A stretch of DNA of 64,000 nt from Rhodococcus sp. SMB37 (GCF_004345605.1 NZ_SLVY01000010.1:62001-126000); one strand, 5' to 3'; counted from the first letter of the stretch, positions 44,402 through 54,579 are shown. Numbers and translations are program-made. Notes: a model not told the origin generated them from the letters alone.

Positions 44402-45690
44402 ATGTCTCCGCACAACCCACCGGATCCCTTCGACCCGGCACAGCTGGGGCCGGTACGGCTGCGCAACAGAATCATCAAGGCAGCCACGTCCGAGGGGCGG
44501 TCACCCGACGGCCTGGTCACGCAGGATCTGATCGACTTCCATGTGGCTTACGCACGAGGCGGAGTGGGTCTGACCACGGTGGCCTACTGCTGTGTGAGCC
44601 CGGAAGGCGCCAGTGCGCCCGGCCAGATCCTCATGACCAGGAACGCAGTCCCGGGTCTACAGCGCCTGACCGAGGCCGTCCACGCCGAAGGTGCTGCGAT
44701 CTCGGCCCAGCTCGGACACGCGGGTCCGGTGGCATCCAAGAAGATCACCGGAGTCACCGCGATGGCGCCGAGCAGGATGGTCAACCCGACCGCGCTGGAA
44801 TACTGCCGCGCGATCTCACGACGTGAAATAGCCGGCGTCGTCGAATGTTTCGCGGACGCAGCAGAAATCGCTGTCGACTCCGGGGCGGATTCGACGCCGT
44901 CGAACTGCACTTCGGCCACAATTATCTGCCCAGCTCGTTCCTGAGCCCCCTGTTCAATCGACGCCGCGACGAATACGGCGGCAACATCGACAACCGATCC
45001 CGCTTGGTCCGGGAAATCGCGGATGCAGTGCGCACACGTGTCCGTGACGTCATCGCTGTCACGGCCAAGATCAGCATGGACGACGGAATCCGCGGCGGGA
45101 TCGGGGTGTCGGAATCGCTGCGGACCGCGCAATTGCTCGATGCGGACGGCACCTTGGATGCACTCGAGCTGACCCAGGGGTCGTCGGTGGTGCGTCAGAT
45201 GTTCCTGTTCCGTGGGGACGTCCCGGTGGACGACTTCGCGGCCGTGATGCCCCAACCGCGGAAGACCGGTGTCCTGCTCCTGGGAAAGAAGATCCTCGGG
45301 GAGTTCCCCTATCACGACCTCTACATGCTGGAATCCGCGCGGCAGTTCGTTCCGTTGATGAAGAACACCAAGCTGATCCTGCTGGGCGGCATCACCGACT
45401 TCGATCACATGTCCACCGGGATGGCTGAGGGATTCGACTTCGTCGCCATGGGCCGTGCTCTGCTTCGTGAGCCGAATCTGGTGGAGGCGATTCGAAGCGA
45501 CCGATCCAAGCAGACGTATTGCACGCATTGCAATCGATGCATGTACACCGTCTACGGGCGTACGCACTGTGTTCTCGACCCCACATCGGCGTTCGGCGCT
45601 GTCGATTCCGCCAGGGTGGCCAGTGGTGAGGTTATCGCAGGCGTCGACGAACTCGCGGCGTCGGTAGGGGGATCCGCATGCCGGGACTGA
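44402..45690 (+). pseudogene. NADH:flavin oxidoreductase (old yellow enzyme/dienoyl-CoA reductase type), frameshifted
   Basis: The reading frame is broken near 44888. The first frame (from the ATG at 44402) runs through NRIIKAATSEGRSPDGLV, GHAGPVASKK and ECFADAAEIAVDSG and then turns to nonsense, stopping at 44944. The second frame continues exactly where expected: FDAVELHFGHNYLPSSFLSP, DEYGGNIDNRSRL, and MGRALLREPNLV. It ends with a Cys cluster (YCTHCNRCMYT, then HCV) like the [4Fe-4S] site of 2,4-dienoyl-CoA reductases. The junction falls at a GGGG run, where one added or two lost bases would restore a product of about 429 residues. This is either a real mutation or an assembly error. It overlaps the next SDR gene by 13 bp. 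Confidence 0.85.
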
Positions 45691-46433
45691 GAGGGCGAGT
45701 GGCGCTGATCACCGGAGGCGGCCAGGGCGTCGGGCGGGGGATTGCTCTGGCGCTGGCGTCGCGCGGTGTCCGTGTGGCGCTTGCAGGTCGCACCCGAGGG
45801 AAGGTCGAGGCGGCTGCCGAAGAGATTCGGGGTCGCGGCGGCGACGCCCAGGCGTTTTCGTGTGATGTCACTGTCGCCGACGAGATCACCGCACTCGTCG
45901 ACGCCGTCGTCGACCATTTCGGTGCACTGTCGATTCTCGTCAACAATGCCCAGACCACCTTCAATGGAACGCTGTTGGATGTGTCCGAGGAGCAGTACAG
46001 CTCGGTGATGGATTCAGGGCCCCGAGCCGCGTGGAGAATCATGCGAGCGTGCCACCCACATCTGAAGGGCGACGGCACCATCGTCAACCTCGGGTCGGCC
46101 GCGGGCGTCCGATGGGACCCTTCGGGGTACGGCGTCTACGCTGCGGCCAAGGAAGGCATCCGATCGTTGACCCGAGCGGCCGCGTGCGAGTGGGCGGGGG
46201 ACGGGATTCGCGTCAATGCCGTTCTGCCCCTTGCTTCGTCGCCGGCTCTCGCCGAATGGGCCGAGGATCGTCCGGACGAGGCCGAGGAGTACCTCCGAAC
46301 GGTACCGTTGCGACGATTCGGGGACCCCGAACTGGACATCGGAGCGGCTGTCGCGTTCCTGTGCAGCGACGAGTCCAGCTTCATCACAGGACATTCCCTC
46401 CCCGTGGACGGTGGACAGGTCCTGATGCGGTAG
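45678..46433 (+). CDS. SDR family oxidoreductase
   Basis: A 251-residue short-chain dehydrogenase. NAD(P)-binding GGGQGVGRGIA (13-23), the NNAQ variant of NNAG (about 90), Ser in NLGSAAG and the YAAAKEG Tyr-Lys motif are present, and it closes with FITGHSLPVDGGQVL. AGRTR after the second strand suggests NADPH. It overlaps the end of the broken flavin enzyme gene, so both belonged to one operon with the MFS transporter that follows. The substrate is unknown. Confidence 0.9.
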   Translation: MPGLRGRVALITGGGQGVGRGIALALASRGVRVALAGRTRGKVEAAAEEIRGRGGDAQAFSCDVTVADEITALVDAVVDHFGALSILVNNAQTTFNGTLLDVSEEQYSSVMDSGPRAAWRIMRACHPHLKGDGTIVNLGSAAGVRWDPSGYGVYAAAKEGIRSLTRAAACEWAGDGIRVNAVLPLASSPALAEWAEDRPDEAEEYLRTVPLRRFGDPELDIGAAVAFLCSDESSFITGHSLPVDGGQVLMR

Positions 46434-46586
46434 ACGGGACCACTGCTACCGGCGGGCGGGCCGCGTCGTGAGTTCGCGTCCTACTCGCGACTCGACCTGC
46501 AAACGACGTCCGGCTGTTCAGGCCGGTCGTCTCGACATTCGACGAATATCCCAACATTGCTGTCTCAACGATTCCGAGGAGTTCTC

Positions 46587-48101
46587 ATGGCGAATGCACT
46601 CGACGACGGTGCGCCGACGGTCGATGACCGCGGGTGGACACCACGGCTGATTTTCTCGCTTGCATCGATGGTGCTGGTTCTCGAGGTGCTCAGCGTCAGT
46701 TACATGACGGTGTCGATGGCACTTCCGGCCATCACCACTCAGTTCCACACCGACCAAGGTGCGTGGCTGATCACCGCTTTCCTGCTGGTAGGAGCGGTCA
46801 CCGCCCCGCTGGTCGGCAAGCTCGCCGACATGTACGGCAAACGCACACTGCTCCTCTGGTGCATCGTGATATCCGTTGCCGGAACACTGCTGTCGGCGGT
46901 CGCGATGAACTACGCTGTGATGATCGCCGGGCGTGCCCTGGGCGGAATGCTCGTCCCTTGTCTCTTCCTGACGTACTCGCTCATTCGTGATGTGTTCCCG
47001 CCCAAGATTGTTCCGCTTGCAGTCAGCATCTCCACTGCTGGAATGGGGTTGATCACCGTGGCGGCGCCGTTCCTCGCCGGGTGGCTCATCGATGGGTTCG
47101 GTTGGCGCAGTGTCTTCTGGTTCTTCGGCGCGATCCTCACCGTTCTCGTCGTCCTGATCCTCCTCAGCACGTCCGAGACCACTGTCCGCCTGCGGTCCAG
47201 AGTGGACTTCATCGGTGCCGCCCTGCTCGGCGCGGGACTCGCCGGTGTTCTGATCGGGGTCAGCTTCGGGCCGGCGTGGGGCTGGTCGGCGCCGTCCACG
47301 ATCATCTTCCTGCTCGGTGGTGTCGCCCTCGTCTGCGGGTGGTACGCCACCGCGAAGCGGATGCCCGAACCGCTGATCAGTCTCGACATCCTCGGACGGC
47401 GTCCCGTGCTGTTCACGGTGATTGCGGCCGGCAGCGTCTACGGCATCGGTGCCGTGTACTCGATGATCCTGCCCATAATGACCATGACTCCCAGCACTTT
47501 CGGGCTCGGCTACGGATTCGGGCTCGATGCGGAAGGCTACGCACTTTTCCAGGTGCCGCTCGGGGTCATGACGATGGCCGGGGGCATCGTTGTCGGTACG
47601 CTCTGCGGCCGGGGTGTCCCGCCTCGCTCCCTGCTCTTCGCCAGCATGGTGTGCATGGGTCTCGGAGCCGTGCTGACGGCCATTCAACACGACAGCAAGT
47701 CCACGCTGTTCGTATTCGCTGGGCTCGTCGGTCTGGGAATGGGGCTCGGCTACGCAGCGATCCCCAACCAGCTCATCGGTACGGTGCCGGCGCAGTTGCA
47801 GGCCTCGACGGCCAGCATTGCTGGTGTCGTGCAGAGTTTGATCTCCGCGGCGCTGCCGGTGATCGTCTTCGCGGTCATGAACAACTCGTTCGTCGCGGAC
47901 CTGTCAGCGGACGTCACGGGGGGAGCGGTCGCGTACAGCGACGGCGGGTTCGTCGCCGCATTCGTCATCACGGCGGTCACGGCCGTCCTCGGCGTGGTGG
48001 CAGTGTTCGCGATCCCTCGACACTTCGACCCGATCACCTTGCCCGACGAGGCGGGGAACAGGGGCGGTGGCATTCATGCCGAGCGGGTCGAAGCATCCTG
48101 A
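46587..48101 (+). CDS. MFS transporter, DHA2-like
   Basis: A 504-residue carrier from the ATG at 46587, preceded by GAGGAG. Twelve to fourteen helices; the first-loop motif GKLADMYGKRTLLLWCI (about 72-88) and the helix-5 segment GMGLITVAAPFLAGWLIDGFGWR are typical. The cargo could be the substrate of the upstream flavin enzyme and SDR, but nothing in the sequence fixes it. The 153-bp gap before it holds no other gene. Confidence 0.88.
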   Translation: MANALDDGAPTVDDRGWTPRLIFSLASMVLVLEVLSVSYMTVSMALPAITTQFHTDQGAWLITAFLLVGAVTAPLVGKLADMYGKRTLLLWCIVISVAGTLLSAVAMNYAVMIAGRALGGMLVPCLFLTYSLIRDVFPPKIVPLAVSISTAGMGLITVAAPFLAGWLIDGFGWRSVFWFFGAILTVLVVLILLSTSETTVRLRSRVDFIGAALLGAGLAGVLIGVSFGPAWGWSAPSTIIFLLGGVALVCGWYATAKRMPEPLISLDILGRRPVLFTVIAAGSVYGIGAVYSMILPIMTMTPSTFGLGYGFGLDAEGYALFQVPLGVMTMAGGIVVGTLCGRGVPPRSLLFASMVCMGLGAVLTAIQHDSKSTLFVFAGLVGLGMGLGYAAIPNQLIGTVPAQLQASTASIAGVVQSLISAALPVIVFAVMNNSFVADLSADVTGGAVAYSDGGFVAAFVITAVTAVLGVVAVFAIPRHFDPITLPDEAGNRGGGIHAERVEAS

Positions 48102-48295
48102 CGTTGTCGCGTGAAGCCTGGGATGACCGGGTGAGGTTTCGTTACGCCGATCACGGGTGCGCGAGGTAACGCCGGCGGGCGATTGTGAAATCATCCTGTG
48201 ATCGGGCATAAATACTCCCCGACGTGCGTTGTGCTCTACCATCGGTCAACCAAGCCCTGGTGTAGCTACCAGAAGTCCACGAATGGGAGGAGCCC

Positions 48296-48577
48296 ATGGC
48301 AACCGACTACGACCGCCCCCGGGTCGAACAGAACGAGGAATCGCTCGACATCTTGGCCCCCGGCCGCAATACCGCGCAGGCCGCGGTCGCGGACGTCGAG
48401 GAATCCGACACGGCCGAATCGTTCGAGCTGCCCGGCGCAGACCTGTCGGGTGAGGAGCTGACGGTCCGCGTAGTTCCCCGTCAGGCAGACGAATTCACCT
48501 GCACGCGTTGTTTTCTCGTTCAGCACCGCAATCGCATGGCCGATCCGTCGGAGAACATCTGCATGGACTGTGCCTGA
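48296..48577 (+). CDS. DUF4193 family protein (small zinc-ribbon-like)
   Basis: A 93-residue acidic protein widespread in actinobacteria. It starts MATDYDRPR after a strong GGGAGGAG site, has an acidic middle (VADVEESDTAESFELPGADL, about 31-50) and ends in two CxxC pairs: FTCTRCFLVQHRN and ICMDCA. A bound zinc is likely. The function is unknown. It is transcribed on its own; the 194 bp before it hold no gene but may include its promoter (TACCAT near 48239). Confidence 0.9.
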   Translation: MATDYDRPRVEQNEESLDILAPGRNTAQAAVADVEESDTAESFELPGADLSGEELTVRVVPRQADEFTCTRCFLVQHRNRMADPSENICMDCA

Positions 48578-48603
48578 GAGTTCAGGTTCCGGTGCTGTAG
48601 TCG

Positions 48604-51111
48604 TCAGCGCTGCAGTATCCGGGACATGAGCTGGCGTCCCTGCTCGAGCGACATGTTCGGCAGGTACGCGTGGCCGACCGCGATCCCGATTCCGGGCAGT
48701 GCAGTGGAGTCGGGGAACACCATGTATATGGGGCGGTAGCGGGGCTGGAACTTGGCTTTGAACGTCAGCAGCGATCGGAACCCGTACACCGGCTCGAGGG
48801 TGTGCCCGAGCAGGTCGAGCAGGTCGTCGAGTGCCCCGCGATCGTCGCCGTCGGATGCGTCCACAGCACTGGCGAGCGGGGCGCCGGACAGGCTCAGGAA
48901 CTCGAGTCCGTCCTCCCGAGAGGAGAGCGCGGCCGATGCGATGAGGAACTCCATCGCCGGTGGAAAGCCGTCGGAATGCCGCCGCATGAAATCGAGCGTG
49001 AGACCTACGAGCTCGCCGTCGCGGAATACGGGCATCCACGAAGTGACTCCGTGGACGTGCTCGTCGCCGTCGAGCGCCACCAGCAGACGTACTTCGGGGT
49101 CCTTCAGCTCGTCGAGGCCCCCGAGAGTGAACCCCATTTCGGGAAGGCCCTTATCGGCGACCCATTCCTCCGAGATCTCCACGATCTGAGAGGTGACGGA
49201 CAGGGGTGCCTCCGCGAAGGTGGTCCAGCGTGCCTCGATTCCCTGCTTGGTGGCGCGGTTGAGCGAGGTACGCACGTCCTGGAATTTCTTGCCCTTGAAT
49301 GCAAGATCGGGCAGGTCGATCACCGTTTCCTCCGCGATCTGAACACAACCCCAACCGTGCTCGCGTGCGATCACCGCGAGATCCTCGCCTACCGAGTAGA
49401 AACACGGTGTCCACCCGTTTCGCTGGCAATAGGCGGCGAAGGAGTCGACCGCGCCGGCCCGCGTGGCCGGATCACCAACAGGAGCGCCGGTGGTCAGAGC
49501 GACGCCAGAATGCACGCGATACGCGATCGTATGCGCGCCGTTGTCGCTGAACCAGTAACTGTTGCCCGGCCACGTGATCATCCACGACAACGAATCTCCG
49601 CCCGGCGACCGCAGCAATGCACGCACTCGCTGTTCGTCGGCAGGGGAGTGGCCCAGTACGGGAATCATGAAACTTCGGAGCATCAACACGGCGAACACGA
49701 TCCATACCGAGACACCCGCCCATTCGAACAGCAGGGTCGCGGGCGTGGTCAACGGGAGCACCGGAGGCTCGAACAATTGCAGATACACCGGTGGCACCAG
49801 CCGGTGAGGGAAATCGCGTAGTAGTGTCACCGGTCCGGAGTCGCGATCGAAGCCGTCGGTGAGGAGGCTGCCCACTGCGACATAGACGACGAGGGCCACC
49901 GCAGCCGCCGCGGCGGTACCGAGAAGCACGTGCCGGTACGTGCCGCGAGGCGCGCGTACGTCGAACAACCGATGTGTTGCCAGAAGCACGATGAGCACAG
50001 CGAGGAGCGCCGACAGCGGCGCCAGTTCCTGGTACAGCGAACCGTGTCGATGCACTCCGTACACCAGCGACCGCGTCTCGTCGCGTTCGGTGATCCGCAC
50101 GATGATGCTTGCTGCGGCCGCCGCGATCAGGGCTGCATGCCCACACGTCGCGAGCAGCCACGCCGCCCGCCGCCCCCGCCGTAGCCCCTCCGCACCCACC
50201 AGCAGCACCACTGCCGGCATCAGGTTCGCGACCACCGGACCGAATCCCGACAGTCGAAGGGCCTGCTGTCCCTTGCGGCACTCACCCTGCAGAGCGGGAT
50301 CGGCGCACACGTCCACGAGTTCCCGGGCAGTGTAGGGAACCTGGCCGAACAGTTCACGCAGCGCCGACAGTGGTCCGATGGCGTGCGGGGAGAACGCCGC
50401 CAGCATGGGTCCGAGCACACTGGCTGCGACGACGAGTGCGACGAGAGTGCGTTGTTCCCTGATGGTGCCGCCGAGTGTTGTCGTGTGCGTGCGGCCGCGG
50501 AAGAGGATCGGTCCCAGCGCCAGCCCGGCGAGGGCCGCGCACAGACGCGTGAGGTCCTGCAGGTGCCCTGCAAAGAGCGCGGTGGTGATCAGGAAGACCA
50601 CCGTGACCATGCGGATTCGTCGTCGCCACAGTGTCGGCATCGCGGCGGTGGCGGCCAGCAACGTGCCGATCACCCAGGGAAGGGGATCTTCGATCAGGTG
50701 GCCGTGCAGTTCGAGCCCCCACGAGTTCGGAACCATCGAGGCGATCTGAGCCAGGGCCAGCGCCGCTGCTGCGCCCACCCCCTGGGTCGCGACCGCGCTC
50801 ACCGCGAAGCGTCCGCTCCCGCTGATGTTCTCGACCGGAACCGCGACTGCCAGGATCACGATCGTCGCGAGGAGATACTCCGAGAGCCGCGACGCGAACA
50901 ACCCGGATGTCCACAACACCCAGACGTGTCCGTCCGAGAAGTTCGCGATCCCGAGCGAGACGTTGTGGGCGACGCCTCGTGACGGCCCGTGCAGGACGCT
51001 TCCCGTCGCCGCTGCCAGAATCCAGAGGCCCGCCAGCAACCCGAGCGTCACGGGAGCGCGTCGCAGCATCGATGTGCCGCGCGTGAGCACCGTCCGGCGG
51101 CGCTGTGTCAC
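48604..51111 (-). CDS. MprF-like membrane protein with DUF2156 (lysyl-phosphatidylglycerol synthase type) domain
   Basis: An 835-residue protein; the GTG at 51111 overlaps the stop of the upstream gene (GTGA) and is preferred over the GTG at 51144. About ten membrane helices (residues 30 to about 470) precede a cytosolic GNAT-like DUF2156 domain with WPGNSYWFSDNGAHTIAYR, GAPVGDPATRAGA, KKFQDVRTSLNRATKQGI and EFLSLSGAPLA. MprF proteins transfer an aminoacyl group from tRNA to membrane lipid and flip it, which lowers the negative charge of the membrane. The helix-to-catalytic layout fits, but no lysyl-tRNA synthetase part is fused. The start of the first half resembles rhomboid-like proteins. 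Confidence 0.82.
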   Translation of the reverse strand: MTQRRRTVLTRGTSMLRRAPVTLGLLAGLWILAAATGSVLHGPSRGVAHNVSLGIANFSDGHVWVLWTSGLFASRLSEYLLATIVILAVAVPVENISGSGRFAVSAVATQGVGAAAALALAQIASMVPNSWGLELHGHLIEDPLPWVIGTLLAATAAMPTLWRRRIRMVTVVFLITTALFAGHLQDLTRLCAALAGLALGPILFRGRTHTTTLGGTIREQRTLVALVVAASVLGPMLAAFSPHAIGPLSALRELFGQVPYTARELVDVCADPALQGECRKGQQALRLSGFGPVVANLMPAVVLLVGAEGLRRGRRAAWLLATCGHAALIAAAAASIIVRITERDETRSLVYGVHRHGSLYQELAPLSALLAVLIVLLATHRLFDVRAPRGTYRHVLLGTAAAAAVALVVYVAVGSLLTDGFDRDSGPVTLLRDFPHRLVPPVYLQLFEPPVLPLTTPATLLFEWAGVSVWIVFAVLMLRSFMIPVLGHSPADEQRVRALLRSPGGDSLSWMITWPGNSYWFSDNGAHTIAYRVHSGVALTTGAPVGDPATRAGAVDSFAAYCQRNGWTPCFYSVGEDLAVIAREHGWGCVQIAEETVIDLPDLAFKGKKFQDVRTSLNRATKQGIEARWTTFAEAPLSVTSQIVEISEEWVADKGLPEMGFTLGGLDELKDPEVRLLVALDGDEHVHGVTSWMPVFRDGELVGLTLDFMRRHSDGFPPAMEFLIASAALSSREDGLEFLSLSGAPLASAVDASDGDDRGALDDLLDLLGHTLEPVYGFRSLLTFKAKFQPRYRPIYMVFPDSTALPGIGIAVGHAYLPNMSLEQGRQLMSRILQR

Positions 51112-52421
51112 GGGTCGACGAGTCCGAGTCGCTGGCTCAGCCACGGTAGCTCCTTCTCCAACCCGGCGGACCATACTTCGTAGCTGTGACCGCCGGGTAG
51201 TTCGGTGAGGTGGACATCCATTCCGGCCGCTCTCGCGGAGGCGGCGAGCTGTTCGACTCCGGGCCGGTACTCGCTGTCGTCGGCGCCGACGACGAACGCA
51301 CCGGCGGAATCGGGAAAACGTTTGTGGGCAAGCAGGTACGCGGGGTCGATTCGATCGAATGCCGCTCCGTCGCCCCCGAACACCTCGTCGATCGTGCTGG
51401 TGCGGTCGCCGAGGGTCGGCTCGGCCTGCCCGGACATGTCGAGGAAGGTCGGATAGACGTCCGGTCGAAGTGTCGCGAGTTGGAGTGCGCAGGTGCCGCC
51501 GTACGACAGGCCTCCGATCGCCCACGCTCCCGGGTCGGTGTCGACCTGGAGGTTGCTGCGCACCCACTCCGGGACGTCGACCGACAGGTATGTTGCGACG
51601 TTGCCGAGGTGCGAGTCGACGCACATCGGGTTTGCGAACTCGCTGCCGGTTCCGTCGGCGAGCACCACGATAGGTGTGAGTCCGCTGTGCGCGGCTGCGA
51701 AGGCCTCCATGGTCTGCGTGAGTTCGCCTCCGACGAGCCAGTCCTCGGTACTGCCGGGCTGTCCCGCCAACAACACCAGGACGGGCAGTTCCGGACGGGG
51801 ATCGGTGAAGTAGGCGGGCGGAAGGTAGATGTTCGCGCCGCGGGCCTCGAACTCCGAGGTCGCGCCGGGTATCGGCGTGGTGGTCACCGCACCGCTGGAC
51901 GGTAGATCGGGCGGAGGCGACCACGTGTCGCTCGGGACCGTGTCCACTCGGGTGAGTTCGTCGAAGGACACGGTCCGGTAATCGCTCACTCCCAGTGCGG
52001 CGCGGACGGTCGGGTATTCGTCGTACACGGCGTTGATCTGCGCGGCGGCGGCCACCGTCACCACGAGCCACGCGGCGATCAGCCCGCATCCCGCGAGGAC
52101 ATGGCGGTGCTCGCGATCGCGGCAGAACCACCGGCCGACGAGCAGCGCGAGGGCGAGGAGCGCGAGCCCGGCCCACACGTAGACCGTCGTCGGGAGGCGG
52201 TCCGGGAACGGCCGCCACAGCTTCTCGACGACAACCGCGGCGATCACGGCCATCGCCAGCGCACACAGTCCCAGGACCGGCAAGAGGAGGAGCCACCGCC
52301 GGCTTCGCCGGATGGCGAGCACGCCGAGCCCGACGACCGCAGCAACGGTGAAGATGATCGCCGCTGAGCTCGTGGTCAGCGGCAGATCCAGCACTGGGGC
52401 GGCGATCCCGGACCAGGACAC
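51108..52421 (-). CDS. Membrane-anchored esterase-type alpha/beta hydrolase
   Basis: A 437-residue protein from the GTG at 52421, five bases after the YihY-like gene stop. Four membrane helices (about 15-135) are followed by an extracellular esterase D/antigen 85-like domain: ANIYLPPAYFTDPRPELPVLVLLAG, nucleophile GLSYGGT (Ser near 301), and late GGHSYEVW with the triad His. The start is chosen because a longer frame would run into the neighbour's coding sequence. It sits between the YihY-like and MprF-like genes and overlaps the latter, so the three likely form one envelope operon. Confidence 0.85.
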   Translation of the reverse strand: MSWSGIAAPVLDLPLTTSSAAIIFTVAAVVGLGVLAIRRSRRWLLLLPVLGLCALAMAVIAAVVVEKLWRPFPDRLPTTVYVWAGLALLALALLVGRWFCRDREHRHVLAGCGLIAAWLVVTVAAAAQINAVYDEYPTVRAALGVSDYRTVSFDELTRVDTVPSDTWSPPPDLPSSGAVTTTPIPGATSEFEARGANIYLPPAYFTDPRPELPVLVLLAGQPGSTEDWLVGGELTQTMEAFAAAHSGLTPIVVLADGTGSEFANPMCVDSHLGNVATYLSVDVPEWVRSNLQVDTDPGAWAIGGLSYGGTCALQLATLRPDVYPTFLDMSGQAEPTLGDRTSTIDEVFGGDGAAFDRIDPAYLLAHKRFPDSAGAFVVGADDSEYRPGVEQLAASARAAGMDVHLTELPGGHSYEVWSAGLEKELPWLSQRLGLVDP

Positions 52422-52425
52422 CGAC

Positions 52426-53226
52426 TCAGTATGGATGGGTCTCGACGTCTCCGGAGTCGTTGTCGCCAATGAGCGCTTGGACGATCACCGGCGACGCCAC
52501 GAGCGCAATCGCGACGACGAACAGGTACCCGACCATCGTGAACACGATCCCGAGCGTCCCGAAATGCGCTTCGGAACTGGCAGTGACGTGGGGCAGCGCC
52601 ACCCGTCCTCCGACGCTGACCGCGGTCAGGAGAGTGGCGGTGAGAACTCCTGTCGCGACCAGTACACGAGTGGGAACGAGTCCCGACGTGAGCAGCGTGG
52701 GGCACGCCGTCCACACGCAGACCCACATGCACCACTGGGCGATCACCGCGAGAATCGGTGAACCGAGCTGGTGAATCAGCCCGGTGAGCAGAGCGGATGC
52801 CGCTACCAGAAGCAGAACCGCGCACCACCGCCACGCGTGGGACAGGCGCAGCACGGGCGTGTCCCAGATCTTCCCGTACACCCTGCCGAGGGCACGTGCG
52901 AACGACGTGCCGCTGATGAGCACCATCAGCAGCCCCACCGCGCCGAATGCCGCTGCTTCCGACGTCACCTCGAACCCGTCCTGGACGAGTACATCGGGAT
53001 CGACGCCGAACGGTGCGAGCAGAGACTCCCGAACTCCGGACGTGTCGACGAGGACCGACGCGGCCATGATGACGGGAAGCACCGAGGTGAACAGCTGCGC
53101 CGCGAGCGTCATCGAGCGGTCGACGAGTTCGATCCGCCCGAGCCCCACCAGAATGCGCTCGAGCGCACGACCCACCGGGTGGGTGTTCAACTCGGCGCGG
53201 AACCGCGCCACCGTCGTGGCCAGCAT
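52426..53226 (-). CDS. YihY/BrkB-like membrane protein
   Basis: A 266-residue protein with five or six membrane helices. The features RSMTLAAQLFTSVLPVIMAASVL near 37-59 and ISGTSFARALGRVYGKIWD are those of the YihY family (once called RNase BN; that activity belongs to another protein). Function unclear; perhaps a transporter or envelope factor. First gene of the three-gene operon that ends at 48604. The 266 bp upstream, up to the alcohol dehydrogenase gene, contain no gene. Confidence 0.82.
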   Translation of the reverse strand: MLATTVARFRAELNTHPVGRALERILVGLGRIELVDRSMTLAAQLFTSVLPVIMAASVLVDTSGVRESLLAPFGVDPDVLVQDGFEVTSEAAAFGAVGLLMVLISGTSFARALGRVYGKIWDTPVLRLSHAWRWCAVLLLVAASALLTGLIHQLGSPILAVIAQWCMWVCVWTACPTLLTSGLVPTRVLVATGVLTATLLTAVSVGGRVALPHVTASSEAHFGTLGIVFTMVGYLFVVAIALVASPVIVQALIGDNDSGDVETHPY

Positions 53227-53492
53227 GGGGCGATCCTGTCAGGGAATCGCTCCTCCCGTCGGCCGTACGGCTACAGCGCTACGCCGAGGTATTCGGTTTC
53301 GACTGTCGAGTCGGAAGACGAACGCACCGAACCGACCGCTGTTCGAAGTCATCGGGGGCTTTGCAGCAGATCAGCACCTCTGGATTCTGGGCAGATGCAA
53401 TTCGATAATATCAGGAGACTGTCTTCCGTAATTGACCTCGAGTCGCTAGCGTCCTTCAAGGGAAGGGCTGAATACTCCAGGAGGAGAAGACG

Positions 53493-54548
53493 ATGCGTGC
53501 TGCTGTACTGCGAAGAGGGACCGTCGAGCCTCGGATCATCGACGATCCGATACCCGGAGCGGGGCAACTTCTCGTCCGATCATTGGCGTGCGGGATCTGC
53601 GCCTCGGACCTGCACTTCATGGATCACCCGGAAGCGGGCGCCGACGACGACAGCGGGATGTCGACCTACGATCAGGACGTCGACATCGTCATGGGCCACG
53701 AGTTCTGCGCGGAGGTCGTCGACTACGGCCCGGACACGGACCGCCGGATCGCCCGCGGCACACGGGTGAGCTCGCTGCCGGTACTGGCCACCCCCGGCGG
53801 TCGCAAGATCATCGGCCAGAATCCTGAGACCCCCGGCGGCTTCGGCGAATACTTTCTCATCGACGAGGTCGGCGCTCGGGTGGTGGCGTCAGATCTGCCG
53901 AGCGAGGTCGTGTGTGTCGCGGACGCAATTGCGGTCGGATGGTCGGCGGCAGCACGCGCTCGGATGACGACGCGGGAGGTGCCGCTGGTCATCGGCTGTG
54001 GCGCTATTGCGCTGTCGACGATCGCGACCTTGAAGGGGCTCGGTATCGGCCCGATCGTGGCGGTCGACTTCGTCGAGTCTCGGCGAGAGACGGCCCGGTT
54101 GATGGGCGCCGACGTGGTCGTGGATCCCGCGGAGATCTCACCGTTCCAGGCATGGCGCGATGTGGCGTCCGGCTCGGCCGCGTCGATGAGGGACATGATG
54201 GCAGCAGCCGGCCTGCCGGGTTGTGTGGTGTTCGAGTGCGTGGGTCTTCCCGGGGTGCTCGATTCGATCATCAAGGGATGTGAACGCGGCACTCGGATCT
54301 TCTCGGTCGGAGGCCCGCCGGAAGGCGATCATCTGCACACCATGACTGCCAAGCGGAAGGGTCTCAATATCCAATTCGGTGGCGGACCGTGGCCGGATCA
54401 CTGGGATGCAGCGTTCGAAGCGGTCTGTTCGGGCAGCCTCGACGTCACGCCGATGCTGGGCCGGTCCGTCGGCCTCGACGAGGTGCCCGAGGCTCTCGAC
54501 GCCTCCCGCGACGCCAACGGGCCCGCACGCATCATCGTTGTTCCGTGA
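53493..54548 (+). CDS. Zinc-type alcohol dehydrogenase family protein
   Basis: A 351-residue medium-chain dehydrogenase/reductase. It starts after AGGAGGAGA. CGICASDLHF (33-42) and MGHEFCAEVV provide the catalytic zinc Cys and the His/Glu pair. The four-Cys structural zinc loop is missing: the region after RVSSLPVLATPGGRK has no cysteines. The nucleotide-binding domain reads VIGCGAIALSTIATLKGLGIGP, and VDFVESRRE suggests NAD preference. It opens a four-gene cluster with SnoaL-like, TIM-barrel and SDR genes. The substrate is unknown. Confidence 0.88.
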   Translation: MRAAVLRRGTVEPRIIDDPIPGAGQLLVRSLACGICASDLHFMDHPEAGADDDSGMSTYDQDVDIVMGHEFCAEVVDYGPDTDRRIARGTRVSSLPVLATPGGRKIIGQNPETPGGFGEYFLIDEVGARVVASDLPSEVVCVADAIAVGWSAAARARMTTREVPLVIGCGAIALSTIATLKGLGIGPIVAVDFVESRRETARLMGADVVVDPAEISPFQAWRDVASGSAASMRDMMAAAGLPGCVVFECVGLPGVLDSIIKGCERGTRIFSVGGPPEGDHLHTMTAKRKGLNIQFGGGPWPDHWDAAFEAVCSGSLDVTPMLGRSVGLDEVPEALDASRDANGPARIIVVP

Positions 54549-54579
54549 ACGGGTGTGCGACGAATGGAAAGGGCTGAGA

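Noticed and set aside
48604-52296. A 1230-codon frame extending the MprF-like gene upstream
   Set aside because: The first 395 codons are antifamily text overlapping the esterase gene in another frame. The GTG at 51111 coupled to the esterase stop is a better start.
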